Assembly: GCF_019399895.1 (NCBI RefSeq) | Contig: NC_091880.1 | Coordinates: 3,224,001-3,288,000 of the forward strand | Source: Cardiocondyla obscurior | Taxonomy: Eukaryota > Arthropoda > Insecta > Hymenoptera > Formicidae | Length of the DNA: 64,000 nucleotides | Reading direction: 5' to 3' | Shown: piece after piece, positions 24,101-36,300 of the stretch | Numbering within the stretch: position 1 is the stretch's first letter | Layout of the letters: the number at the start of each line of letters is the position of its first letter | Notes under the pieces: model-generated | The model's input: the letters and a program-made list of their open reading frames with translations, nothing else | What the model was told of the DNA's origin: nothing | Database searches by the model: none | Position numbers and translations under genes: made by a program

Positions 24101-24312
24101 TTATCGTTGAACCGGGACAGAAGGAAATCGGCCGTTTACACGCCCGGTAGAAGCTTACGGATTGCATCCAGGGTTAAGGGGCTTGCTCCGGAGTCTGAGA
24201 GCCAAGGAGGGTGCGGTCGCTCGCAGCGTGATCCTCCGTAAGCCGAGGCTAAGAGGCTATTAGTTAGCTCTGCTAGCTGCGACATAACCCGTAAGACTAA
24301 CACGGTACTTAC
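18181..24312. other. Intergenic DNA, no gene supported
   Basis: Mixed AT-rich (18.4-19.2, 19.9-20.8, 21.7-22.6 kb) and CpG-rich (20.9-21.4, 22.0-22.4 and 22.7-23.4 kb) stretches. Open frames in the CpG-rich parts, for example 20962-21429 plus and 22801-23430 plus, are Arg/Ser/Pro-rich, open on both strands and match no family I recognise. No tRNA-like or splice-consistent coding exon was found. Confidence 0.55.
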
Positions 24313-24404
24313 ACCTTCCTGCCTCGTCGGGATCGCGGGATATTCAGCCAACCTGAGCTCTTCGCGTATGTTTGCATGGCGGTTGTCTACGCTGATGGTG
24401 ACTC
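24313..24404 (-). CDS. Orphan candidate coding exon of unknown gene
   Basis: On the minus strand, an acceptor (ACTATTAATCGTGTTCAG, with a branch-point-like TACTATTAAT) is followed by 92 nt. This 92 nt reads VTISVDNRHANIREE then LRLAEYPAIPTRQEG, and ends at a consensus donor GTAAGT at 24312. The exon starts with two bases of a split codon and ends in phase 0; an in-frame stop lies just upstream. The amino-acid composition is protein-like, unlike the nearby Arg/Ser-rich chance frames. I do not recognise the family and found no partner exon. The frame also continues past the donor to 24136, so a retrotransposon fragment is an alternative. Confidence 0.3.
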
Positions 24405-26993
24405 CTGAACACGATTAATAGTAAGGAATGAATATCAAACAAGCTAACCGCACCTCCGTTTTCACGTTCCATCCGGTGCATGAGATTCCATTTAATCCGG
24501 GGTAATAAAACGTGCGCGGCGCGATGAAAATGACAAATATAATATGCGTTAACTGGACGGATTATGTACATACGTGATGTAGTAGAGCACACGCGGATGC
24601 GTTTCGTTATTTCTAAGGTACCGTAAAACTTTTCCTTAATTAGATACGTAACGATCTTCGACGGAAGTTCTTTCGAAAATTAATCTAGTTACTTTGACAT
24701 TTTATGGAATAACGATTTTTGTTTTATCTTACGAAGGGTATTTAATTCTGTTTATAATTATTTAAAAAGCGCACCGCTCTCGAGGCGGACAAAACAAAAT
24801 GAACCATAATGGTACGGTGGAATATTCTGTATGCATAATTTATTTTACTACATCTAATGAAGAGTACATTATTATAGACACCTCCATTAATCTAATGGCA
24901 GCCGCCTGCGGTTGAATATTTTATTTTGTCGCCGATGAAAAATGTGCAATTTTGCGAAATCAGCGCAGCGTTGCGGAAACGCCCCCGCGTATGTTTTGCA
25001 AATTCGATCCGCGCCGTTTCAAAGTAACACTCAAATGACTCGAAATAAAGAACGGAAATGGGCTGCCCGCATGCACGAATAGCCACGTAGTAATTAAATT
25101 AATGGGCAGCCGTGGCCGATGGCAATGGCAGGTTATTGGTAGTACGATCGCAGCCATAGACTACTATGCGAAACACTCGGCACAGTACGACACTGTCCAG
25201 AACACGTAGATACCTACCTTTCCGTTATTGTATTTTATTGTTTGAACTCTTCCCTTCCGTCGTTTAAAAAAAAAAAAAGAACTCGCGCGACCCACCGTCC
25301 CAACGTGAATCGCACAAATTCAAGACAAAAAAATCAAAATACTAAAATATTTAAATATAAAAAAATATTAAAAAAATTTAAATATAAAAAATATTGTCCT
25401 ATTTTTGTCGAATTAATAAAATATTATTTACAAAAAAAAAAAAAGATAAAAAAAAAAGAGCGTAGGAGAGGGTAGAAAGAGACACTCGCGTCATATAAAA
25501 AACACAGCAAAATATTTTATTGAAAATTATCTTCATATTTTACATCGCATTTTCACATCGTATTTTACACAGTATTATAAAAAGTTGTCGGTACCAATAC
25601 TTTTTGTCGTCGCCGTTTCCTTTAATCCCCGAGGCTCGCCCACGTTAACGCGACAAAGCAAACATAATCGACGCGTATCGCATTTGTCGGCTAGTGCGCA
25701 CGTGTGGCGATAAATTTTCGTGCAGCGCGTGTTCTAGGAAGTACTTTCCGGGGCACGTTTAACAAGGGTGCTAGCGAATTGTGGTAGGCCCGATAACAGG
25801 CAAGCACGGGGGGAGAGAGAGGGAGGGAGGAGGGACAGAGGGAGTACGTTAAGTTTCGAAACAAGTACGATCGTAAAAGTTGGCCAACTTCGAGCCGGTT
25901 TCGACGCGGATGGCGGCAACGGTGGCGGCGAAACTAGCATTAAATATGAATCATAAAAGAAGCATAAAGATAATTGTATGCTAATAGAGCAAGCGTATGC
26001 GCCGCGTCGTCCACGACGGCTCGGCGTCTCCCCGTTATTACCTATGTATCTGCTTTACGGTGAATACCTATGTGCTTTCTCGCATAGCCGCGCGACGCGA
26101 TATAACGTCGACCTTAGCCAATTTCGTGTGATCAACTTTGCCGCAACTATCTACCGCGTTTGTGCCCGGGAAATACACGTACTACTTAAAGTAAAGATCA
26201 CTCTCTCGTTCTTCGTAGCCGCCGTTCGCTGATGCTCGTCACGTTTAGCAATTATTTGTGATCGCGTAGCCGTTATCTTTATAGTTTTACGGTAAGGAGG
26301 GACCTGAACGCTCGGAACGTAAAATAGGGAAATACAGTTTGAAGGAAAACTGTTCGCCGCGCTTCGCAGAGTGATTTTTATTGCTGGCACCTGAAGCCGT
26401 TCGATTATTGCGTACGCTTTAAACACCTCGCGAACGGGCTTCGAACTTTCAGCCGTAAAAGGCGCGAACGTCGAAATAAAGTCCGGCTAAAATTGTTTCC
26501 TGATATTAAAAAGATTCGCGTAATTTTCGTTATGGATATCCGAAGGGTTCCCTTCTTCTTTCTTTTCTTCCGTTCGCAGTATGCGTTTCTCTTTGAGTTT
26601 TTGATAGGGAACCGGCAGCAGAGGAACTAATATACAGAGGCAATTTTTACGACGTAATATCGCAGACGTTCTATACGTCATAATAATAATGCTCCGCCTT
26701 GCCTGTAATACTTTAGAGAAGCATGGCACGATCTCTTTGAAGCTCGCAAAACTTTAAATCTTTAAACAGTGTACGCGAACTCATTAAAAGTTCTTTCTCA
26801 GAAAGGATAAAACGGGATGTATTGACGAAGTTGGTTTAGAAATACACTGAGTTTGCGAACATCGGGTGCTGGTTTGCGGCCAATTCTCTTTATCTATACT
26901 GATGCAAGTAAAATAAGAGCTTGACAGGCATTGTGGGAGGATAATCCGCAAAAAAAGTTATTTTAAAAATATTACCGCTGCATATTAAAAAAA

Positions 26994-27016
26994 AGAGAGA
27001 GAGAGAGAGAGAGAGA
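26994..27016. repeat. GA dinucleotide microsatellite
   Basis: About eleven consecutive GA units flanked by A-rich sequence. Confidence 0.8.
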
Positions 27017-29961
27017 AAGAAAAAAAAACAATGAGATTTTAATAGCGAACATCTTGGCGTTTTTCCAAGATTTTCCATAGTAAAATGCAATCTTTCCGCT
27101 GCAGAGAACTTTTCGAATTAAATATCAAAACGCGTGTTATTTGCCGGACCAGGGTAGGAGGGGAGGAAGAGAAGTAAACTTTTTCCCTTTATCGACCCTA
27201 ATTCCACAAACGGAAGCGGTCGAAGCACGCGGAAGTGAATCTTGAAAACTTTTACAAACATCTGATAGAGATAAAAAAAAAAAAAAAAAATGCAGTCGTT
27301 AGAACTTCTCAGGGCGTACTTGACCAACCGGATGGATAGTGTATGGACTCGATCGAATTTATTATTTGGAACAAAATCGACGCTTTCGGGCACCACCCGC
27401 CGAAGAGGCGTAGCGAAAACGCGGAAAATAAGACGAGCGCCGAGACTGCGGCGGATAGCTTTTCCACGAGATCGTGAATCGGCGACGGTAAGGAGTATCT
27501 CCTTGACCGCTTGCTAGCTCTCAGAGTCGATCGTTCCCGAGAGCTTTTACGGGTTTTGACGAGAGCGTACCGTCACGATGTGTAAACCATGAGACCGCTC
27601 GGCGATTCTTCGAATCTCATCCTCTCCCGGGAGAGACGGTATCGAAAGGGGACGAGGGGGGAGGGGAGGGGAATACGGCTGAAAGGCGAATCCTTTTTAC
27701 GAGGGCGGATACATACGCCCGAAGGTCGAAGGAATACGAGCGACGGCACTCAGTGCCCCGAGATCCTCCACGCGACATTGCAAGTCTCATTGCGGAGTCA
27801 CGAGAATCCGAGGCAAGTATCCGAGACGCTTTCCGATTTTCCGAAAACCGCGCACGGTAGCGACTTTCGCCTCTCCCTCTCGGGTATTGCCACTTCGCCC
27901 GTATCGTCTCTAATGTAAAGCATTGTAATCTAAATATGGATAAGGCAGGATGCGGCGAGCTTTATTCGCGATACCGAAATAAATATGTAATACGCGCGTA
28001 TATATGTATCCAAATTGCGCACGTTCGGTGTCTCTGGCCCGGCGCGGAATCGTCAATGAGAGAGAAAATTCGAATCAAATTTGTAGATGCAAAACATACG
28101 GAACGGAGAGAATGCATTTTTTTTTTTTTTCCTTTTTCTCGCTCCTCAATTTTGTATCGATCCTATTTTCGTCTTGTTAGCAGCAAGTCTTGCCGTTAAT
28201 AATATATAATCGATTGAAATTAAAATACAATCTGAAGCTGGGTAAGAACTTAAATATTCAAGACGGCCGTTGTAACTAATTTAATATCTTTCCCGCGGCA
28301 CCACGTGGAAGGCCTTGACATGTCGGTCAAGGTGATGCAACGCTTGCAATACTATCCGCGAAATACTCCAATGTCACTCTCTCTCTTCTCCGGGGGCATT
28401 TCCCGGACGTCTGCCCGCTCTAACTACCTTTCGAGGACACTTGAACCGAACCGTAGAGCACTTCCACGTGTGTGGCGCACAATATACGCGCGAGAAATCG
28501 ATTGCATTGGGAGGGGGGAGAAAGGGGGAGGGCTCGGACTCGGCATTCCGGACAATCCCCGGTCGAATGAGTTAAAGTTTCGGTCGAGTCATTGTTGCTT
28601 TCGATTGTCGAGGGATTTCCATCGAACTGTACTCGAGCCGATCGAGCGATCAGGGGGGCTGCGAGTGACCGCGATCACGAGCGAGGAGGCTAAAGTAGGA
28701 CGGACAAATTTGACGCGCGACTCGTTTGGCGGCGGTATGTAAGAGATAATTGATGACGTTACGGTTCATTGCTGGCCGCTCTGTTACCCGACGCAGACAA
28801 ATATTGACAGCTTCCGATCACAAAGCGGTGAGCAGTATCCTTTGTATGCGTCCCACGCACCAGTGCTTGATGTCTGCTCGGCTTTCCTATCGAACCGCCG
28901 AACTCATGGGTAAATCAACGTCCGCGCTTCGACGTGCATGTCGACTTTCCTAAATTAAAGTATCCCGACCCGCGCGCGTAAAGCCCTCGGTCCACACGAA
29001 AATTCATTCCCATCCCTTTCCGTTCGACTTTTTGATATAAAAAGATACCACTTTCGTCCGATACTCTCTCTCTTTTTTTTTTCTTTTTTTTTTACAGTCG
29101 AGTATACAGAACGCTTTTATGTCTCAACTGGACTTTAAAAACAATCGTTAAATTTAGATTGTCGGAGCGAAAGGGCGAAATATTTGCGCAAAAAAAAAAA
29201 AAAATTGACGGAATCGCGGGAGTTCAGCGTAGAGAAAAAGAATCGACGTGGCCCGAGAATTTTTAGTGTTCGGACAGAGAGAAACCGCGAAATTAATTAG
29301 CCACGACAACAGTACAATTCTCGAAATGCGGATACGCGTCAAAGGGATCGCGCAGTGATTTCGGAACGCGATGTAAGTTGCCTCCTCGCCGCGATCAAAG
29401 AGCTTTGGGTTCTCGCTTAGGAGGAATGAGAGTCCGGCGAACATAGTTCCGGGGAACATAGTTTCGCGAAGGTCTGTGTCTGCATTGTTCGTCTTCGGCC
29501 AGTCAATGGGACCGTTCGTGTTTGAGCTTGTAGCAGGTTTTGTAGGACGTTTTAACTTACACCGTCAGAAATAATTAGACAATAAATATAGAAAGGAGAA
29601 TAGAGCACGTGGACAGAGGAAACAAAGAAAAAAAAAAATAATTTATGTGATCTGTATTAAGAAATCGCGTCTAATACGTAAAAGATTTTTTTTTCGTAAA
29701 TTTAAATTAATTAAATATATAAATTATACATAATCAACATCCGGTCGGTAGAATGAGTCTTTCTGCTATACAATAAACCGTGGTGTATGTTACGTCCGCT
29801 CATTTAAATTGGCTAAGTCAAATGATTTCGTGACACGTACTCACGTTACGAGTCGATAATCCACCGACAAACGTAAATGAGCACAGGTTGATGCATTGGA
29901 ATTTTATTGCCATGTATTCCAATCGCTAGAGCAACCGTTGTACTTGTTTAAGTTATACCTA

Positions 29962-29967
29962 TTTATT
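29962..29967 (-). terminator. Candidate polyadenylation signal of slowmo
   Basis: TTTATT on the plus strand (AATAAA on the minus strand), about 320 nt beyond the slowmo stop codon. A second copy lies at 29903-29908. Use is inferred. Confidence 0.35.
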
Positions 29968-30287
29968 TTCATATTTCTATATCAGTCGCGCCCGTTCGAC
30001 AGATCCTTGCAGGTCTGGACCCAAGAGTACGGTTGCGGAGGCAATCGCCCTTCAAAGGGAACGTTCGTTTCTGCAAACCGGTTAGTAACAAGTTTCGCAA
30101 AATTCAATTAGGCGATCTACATGGCCTGCGGCGAATCATCTGCTCGTTTCTGACGAAGCTCGGGACGTTAATGTTCTTCTGATCCGCGTAATCGTTCGAT
30201 CTAGAAGTTGCCGCTCCCTATCGACGCCGGCGCTCGTGTTGTGCTGATAGCGGCAGTTTAGAAGTTTCGCGACGGCGGCTGGGCCTT

Positions 30288-30350
30288 TCAGGCAAACTCC
30301 TTCATCTCGGATTCAAGCTTGTTGATCACCCATTGCAACCCTTGTCGACC
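30288..30350 (-). CDS. slmo: slowmo terminal exon 5
   Basis: 63 nt coding GRQGLQWVINKLESEM, then KEFA and TGA. Acceptor CTTTTCGTTTGAG. The amphipathic ending matches the C-terminal helix of the PRELI fold. Confidence 0.9.
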   Translation of the reverse strand, partial: GRQGLQWVINKLESEMKEFA

Positions 30351-33300
30351 CTCAAACGAAAAGAAAATAAAAAGATAATATGTATTCGTGAAAGAAAGGA
30401 AAAAAAAAAAAAAATAAATTCCGTAAATCGTGAAACTACTGCAATCGATGTTACTCGCAAATTCATTTGTAAAATATTTTTTTATGACAAACCCTCGAAC
30501 GTTATTCTAAATTGAAAATTACGCCAACAAAATTCTTAATAAATCATAAAAATATGTCGTAATTTAAATAGCCGGAATTATTTAAAAATAATTTACATTA
30601 TCCAACTTCGTCGAATGCCTTCGCAAGTATAAGCGAGATCTAGTAGTCTAGAGAAGATCACTTACTTTGCTCGCGTTGAATGAGATTTTTGAAGCTAAGA
30701 GGTCCTCCATGTAGTTGGTCAGTGGTACCCCTCGAACAGTGACCACTGCTTCCTGCGTGAGTAATGTCTTGCTGGGATCATCTGGGTGGGGCGTGTATCT
30801 GACAGCTTCGTCCACAGCGATGTAATGACCGAAGGTCAACTGCAAAAGGCAAAAATAATCGACGTGGTCAGCGCGAAAGCCGTGAAATCAATGTTTAATC
30901 GTCAAGTGAACACGTATTAGCCTCCCTAGCTTTACTCCTCGAATAAACGTAGAGTCGATTGACATCGAATATCGCGCGTATCGCCGTGGTAATACGGCTG
31001 CATAGATTTTCTAACTCCGATAAGAAGCGTGACTGGCATGAATCAAATCTGTCGCACTCTAAGAAATATGTAACCTAATACATTCACGCGGTGTCACGAA
31101 TTTCGGTCGCGCGTATCGATCATTGTGTGCAACTCCGCGAGGTTAGCAACCCTTGGGGTGGATGGACATTCGGAATTATCGAGATGGAACGTTACCACGA
31201 AAGTGACGTAGACACCCTTGAATAATCAATGCTACCAAACAAGCAAACGAGTCGGTAGTGGCTTCCATCACGGAGGAAAAAAAAAAAAGCATACTCGATG
31301 CTTCTATTTCCGTGCTTTCCATTACGCTATTTTTTTTTTTTTCTCTTTCTCTCTTTCCCTTTTGCTTCGGCTGTATTATTTAACGTGAATATCCGAGCTA
31401 TTTTTAAAAATTATTAACGTTCCTTCTCAAATGACTCGTTACGCAACAATTATTTGCCACAATCGTCCAAACTGATTATTCGATATCCACGTGATACATA
31501 TTTTGACCGTACCATAGAAATAGAATTTCTACTCTTTCCATCAGCACGTTTCCTTCCGATATAGTTGCATATAATCTTTTTTTTTCTTTATTTTTATTTT
31601 ATTTTATTTTTAAATTTCAACAAACATCGGAAACTCGAGTCCTGTTTGCCCGAGACAATATTCGTTCCGCAACATCGTGCCGGAGTGAAAACTACCGGAG
31701 TTTCGCGAAAGGACCGCAGCGATAATGCAACCTCGCGTAGAATGACCGCGGTATATATTACAATTTCACAATACACGCCGCGTGCTACGGCACGCTTACA
31801 CTCGAAACCGAACGTGCAGCTATGGGGATCCTATGTGTACGGTACACCGCGACTAATCGAATACGTCGTAGAAGAGCGTGGGAGTGCAACAAAACCGGAG
31901 AGTACCGCGCGTTGGAAGACCATCTCGAATTCATTACGGTGCGCCGGTGCGTAAACACGCAACGCGAAAGCGACAAACAGCACTCTGCGGAGCGATGCGC
32001 GCGGCGTGCTTTTGTCGCGGAACCGGCATACCGTTGGTAGACGAAGCCCCGTTAGAGTGCAGCGTACGTCGCGTTGTCATCACGCGCGGGATTTGTTTCA
32101 CGCCGCGAGAGAAACAATCACCCACGACTGCCTGGGCGACGATAGAAACGAGGTAGGGAGGGGCTTGAAACTAACGCGGCAACTGGGTGCCTCGAGCCAG
32201 TTACCCCGAGGCCTAAAGTTTAATCTGCGTCGCTGTCATAGAATTTGTACTAGCTGAAACGTATTTGCCCGACGATACCATATAGCATTGTAAATTAGTG
32301 GCGGTAACCCTCGGCCTCGCAGTTTCGTTCTTACACAACGCCCGGGCGTTGCGTTTTAGGCTCAAAATCCGAAAGCGAGCGCACGTTATTTATTTCTTTT
32401 TCCCGTCCGACGGTCTAGTACGCTAAGAGCGAAAAATTATTAATTTTTCTTTGCGTCTTTGACGTGCATTTTTTAAAAGCCACCTCCGCAAATTTAGCAA
32501 AGTTTAAATCTATACCTCCTCCACTTACCATATAGGAAAATGAATTATGCATGTTATCAGACTGACGTGATCAAAATTCTCGATCGAAACGCGCGCCAGA
32601 AAAAAAAAAAAAGTAAGCCACGTAATTATAATTTTTTAATTATAAATTTTTTTTTCCGCGAAAGAAAATGAGCACACGTCGCTCTGAAATGGGCCCTAGC
32701 GCGTTTCATGTCTGCGCGCGGCTTTACAACACGTGAATAACGGGTCAGCAGAGATGCACGTCATTATGAGCCTCGGATGAGCGCCATCGTGGCATAGCGT
32801 TCTGTGGGGTGGAACAATTGAATCGCAGGGGCGCAATACATTTCACGAGGAAATTAACGCCCGCGGCACATTGTGGGTCCGCGACTATCCCCCAGATATA
32901 GAATGACGCGGGTGTTGTGCTCCATGGACCTCGCCATATTGGCAATCAGTGAAGCCGACTGTGTTACACCGCGGTCAACTCGCCGTCCGACTTCGCTTCG
33001 CAGCACCGGCGGTTTCCAAAGCGCGTCCGTGACTCCGCGGACACGAGGGAAGAAAGGAAAAATTAACATTACGCCCGCGAGCAGCTCTGCGTTTCACGGG
33101 GTTCACGGTCGGCGAGTCTCGAACAAAGATGTCGATTAAATCCGAGGGAAATGAAATTTCCTCGTACAGACGCCGCGCGGTCGCTAGCCAACCTCCTCGC
33201 GCTATATCGTTGGGAAATTCGCGAAATTATATCGGCGACACGAGTCGACTCGGTATCGGTATAATCCCCTCGCCCTTCCCCCGGAGCTTCGTATCGCGTG

Positions 33301-36300
33301 TCGTAACGATCTCGCCGTATCGTCGCGATCTTATAGCACGGAGGAAGGGAGATTACGAACTGAAAATGTAACAACGCTGCGATCGCGATAAATACTTGCT
33401 AAGAAATTTTTTAAATACTTTTTTTTAATACCTGCGATATTAATTGAGAGAGGATTGAAATAAAATTTATCGAGACAAAGCAAAGTGACTGACGAGAAGC
33501 GTAAAGGTCATCGAACTTCGCCATTTAATAATGTATTAATAACGTAGGAACCCTACAGAGCTCGCGAATATATATTTCGAGTGTATTACGTATACAGGTC
33601 ATGGAACACGAAGAAAAGCAAGGCTCGTAGTAAGCAATTGAAGAGCTGTTACTAAAGTACACGACTGGTTATCTAAATAAGATACTGTTATTGCAGCACT
33701 CGCTGCACCGCATCACGACGGCGGGCTCGCCAATACGAAATACTAGGCATTGTTGGTACCAGTATTGTGCTCTGTACTTAATTCTCTCTCGCGAAAAGGA
33801 CGTTACGTTCGTTCGCGCACGGTCGGGGCAAAGTTCCTATTATTTCTCCGCTAATATCATCCAATTTAAATATTTCGTTGTATCTCGTTATAATTATTAA
33901 TTCAAACTTGCGCAAAATTATGTTCCTCGAAAGCTGTATTACAAATTAATCTTATCGCTCGGGCAAAAACAACGTTCGTATTGTCTACTCGAAATTCTCT
34001 CACGGGCGTCTGAAACTAGTAGAAGATATCGCGCCTTTTCGAAACCGTTTGACGATATCCGATAGCTTACCCGCCGCACAAGGGAGGGGGGAAAGAGGGG
34101 AGGATTTACGCACGAAAGAGGGACGAGAGCGTTTCAGCGAGAAAAAGATAAATGGGAAAAGGGTGTAATTGGCGAGACGAGAGATTCCATTGTCATGCCT
34201 GTGACGGGATGTAATCGCACTCTTGTTGAAGCGAATTTTTTAACCGCGGCGAGAAAAACGCTTCGCTTAATACCAGGTAGAATTACGACAATCCGGTATT
34301 ATATCAAAGAGCAGTCGCTTCTCTCTTTTCTTCGGCTCCCGTTCCAATTCCCCGGCCTCTTCCATTCGGACGGCAAACTAACTGCGCGAAACAGAAATCG
34401 CTTTAGCTTTTGATTTTTGAAATGTCCCAGCGAGTGATGTATGTAAATAGTTTTTTGCGCGGATTTGAAAATTGTAAGCCTTTAAGCGCGCATTTACATG
34501 CAACAGCCATGAGATATTTTTTTTTTTTCTTTTTTTTTTCCCCTCCACGAATTTCAAACGGATGGCAAAAGTAACGGATGATTGAAACACATTGCAAATA
34601 CGTTCTACCCGCCGATTCGTCACTTTTTTTTTTTTTTGATGAGGATTATCATTTTTCGTGAAAATTCCTGGACCAGGTGTGTGTGCATGCTAATAACGGT
34701 CGTGCTACTTCGCATACGTGAAATCCGACAATCGAGTTTAATCCCCAGCGAGTCTCCGCGAAATAACCATGCTTCTCGACGCCAGTATAAATTCTTTTAC
34801 CGCGATGAATATTCAACGCAGTTTACTCGTAGTTCGCGCGGCGTTCTTTGAACAACAACAGCGCAGTTTCTCTTATCGTCAAGTGTCATCGACGTCTTAG
34901 AGCCACACGTAAACGAAGAGAAAGTTCTAATGCCGCGAAAAGAGGGTGGTATGGAACGAGCGGGATTTAATCGTATCAAGCGAGCTATCGATCGTCACGT
35001 CAGCTGCGAAGCTGTCGTTGACGCTGAAAGTAATTAATTTCGGTCCCCCCCCCTTTTTTTTTCTTTTTCCTTTTTTTTTTTTTTCGTTAGCGCGACCGCG
35101 AAGAACGGCGGTGCATTGTCGTGCTGGCAGCGGACGCGAGCGTTACGCGATGCGCCGCGGGTGCATCGGCTAATTGAAAATTTTTCTCGTCAGTCGCGCG
35201 TCGAAACCGATGTTTGCCAATCGCTCGGCCTCTCTCTCTCTCTCTTTCTCTTTCCTTCTCTGTGCCAAAACCCCTCGTTTGCTTTCCATTTACCGGCGGG
35301 CGTTGCAACGCAGCCGCGCCCGATGACGCATCAACCGATAGAGGAGATATCTCGGACGATTTCTGAATAACTACCTCGAAAGCGCCGTATCGATTTGCAA
35401 GCAGTCCTGGCAAAGTGAACATTTTATACAGCGCGAGAGAACACGGTGTCTTCTCTTTCATAAACTGAATTATAACGATGCAAAAACGCGAGAGCAGAAA
35501 TAGTCGTAAACCAAGTGGAGTGCAGTTCTCGCCTGAAAACGCTGTCATTTTTTTTTTTAAGCAGTCTAAAAATACATTCCAGCCATTTTATATTACGCGT
35601 ATAAGAATATACTGGCTATTATCATTTTCATACCACGTGTAGGAAAAAATAAACTGAACTTTTATGATGAAGCCATCGATATACGTGTACGAATATATAT
35701 ATAATACACGTCAATATATATCTTTTTGCTATTTTTTTCCGCGGCGGGTAGAAAAATATTAAGTTAAACTCTCGCAATTAAAATCTCGCCGAGAGACTTT
35801 CCGTTGCCAGGCACGGCATACAGTCCCACTACTTCCCGATCAAATTCTCATGATTCCGTTTCACCCTTTGGTATTAGCAACGGAGAATAGAAGAGAGTAG
35901 GGAGAAGGGAGGGTCGTTATATGGAGTGGAGGCTCTCCTTCGTGCACTCGCGAGTAATTAGCATCGCCGCATAATTGAGAGGACTTTGCGGATTTGGCTG
36001 CACGAGCTGCATTGTTCGGACTCGGTGTGCTAGCAATTCGCCCATACCATCCGATGCCTCGAGAGGGTTTTCGCGGCCGGAAGCCCAAATCTGTTGGGCG
36101 GCACACAACCTCTGGCTCGACCCCCGTACAGTTTCGGACGCTTCCTCTGCGCGTGGTAATCGCCGATTTCAGCAGATTTCGGCGGCTGCTGACAAATTAG
36201 ATCGCGTAACCGAGAACTGCTACCAGCTATCGCTTCCCTAAGCCATACAGAACCGTGCTTTTACTCTATTATTCTCTAATTTTTCTAATATCACGCTGTA

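Larger units (their letters stand above)
24405..30287. other. Intergenic DNA between the orphan exon and slowmo
   Basis: No gene supported. It contains A/T tracts (25265-25276, 27273-27290), a GA microsatellite (26994-27016), a CpG-rich zone 27.3-29.0 kb with only chance frames, and near its right end the presumed 3' UTR of the slowmo gene. Confidence 0.55.
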
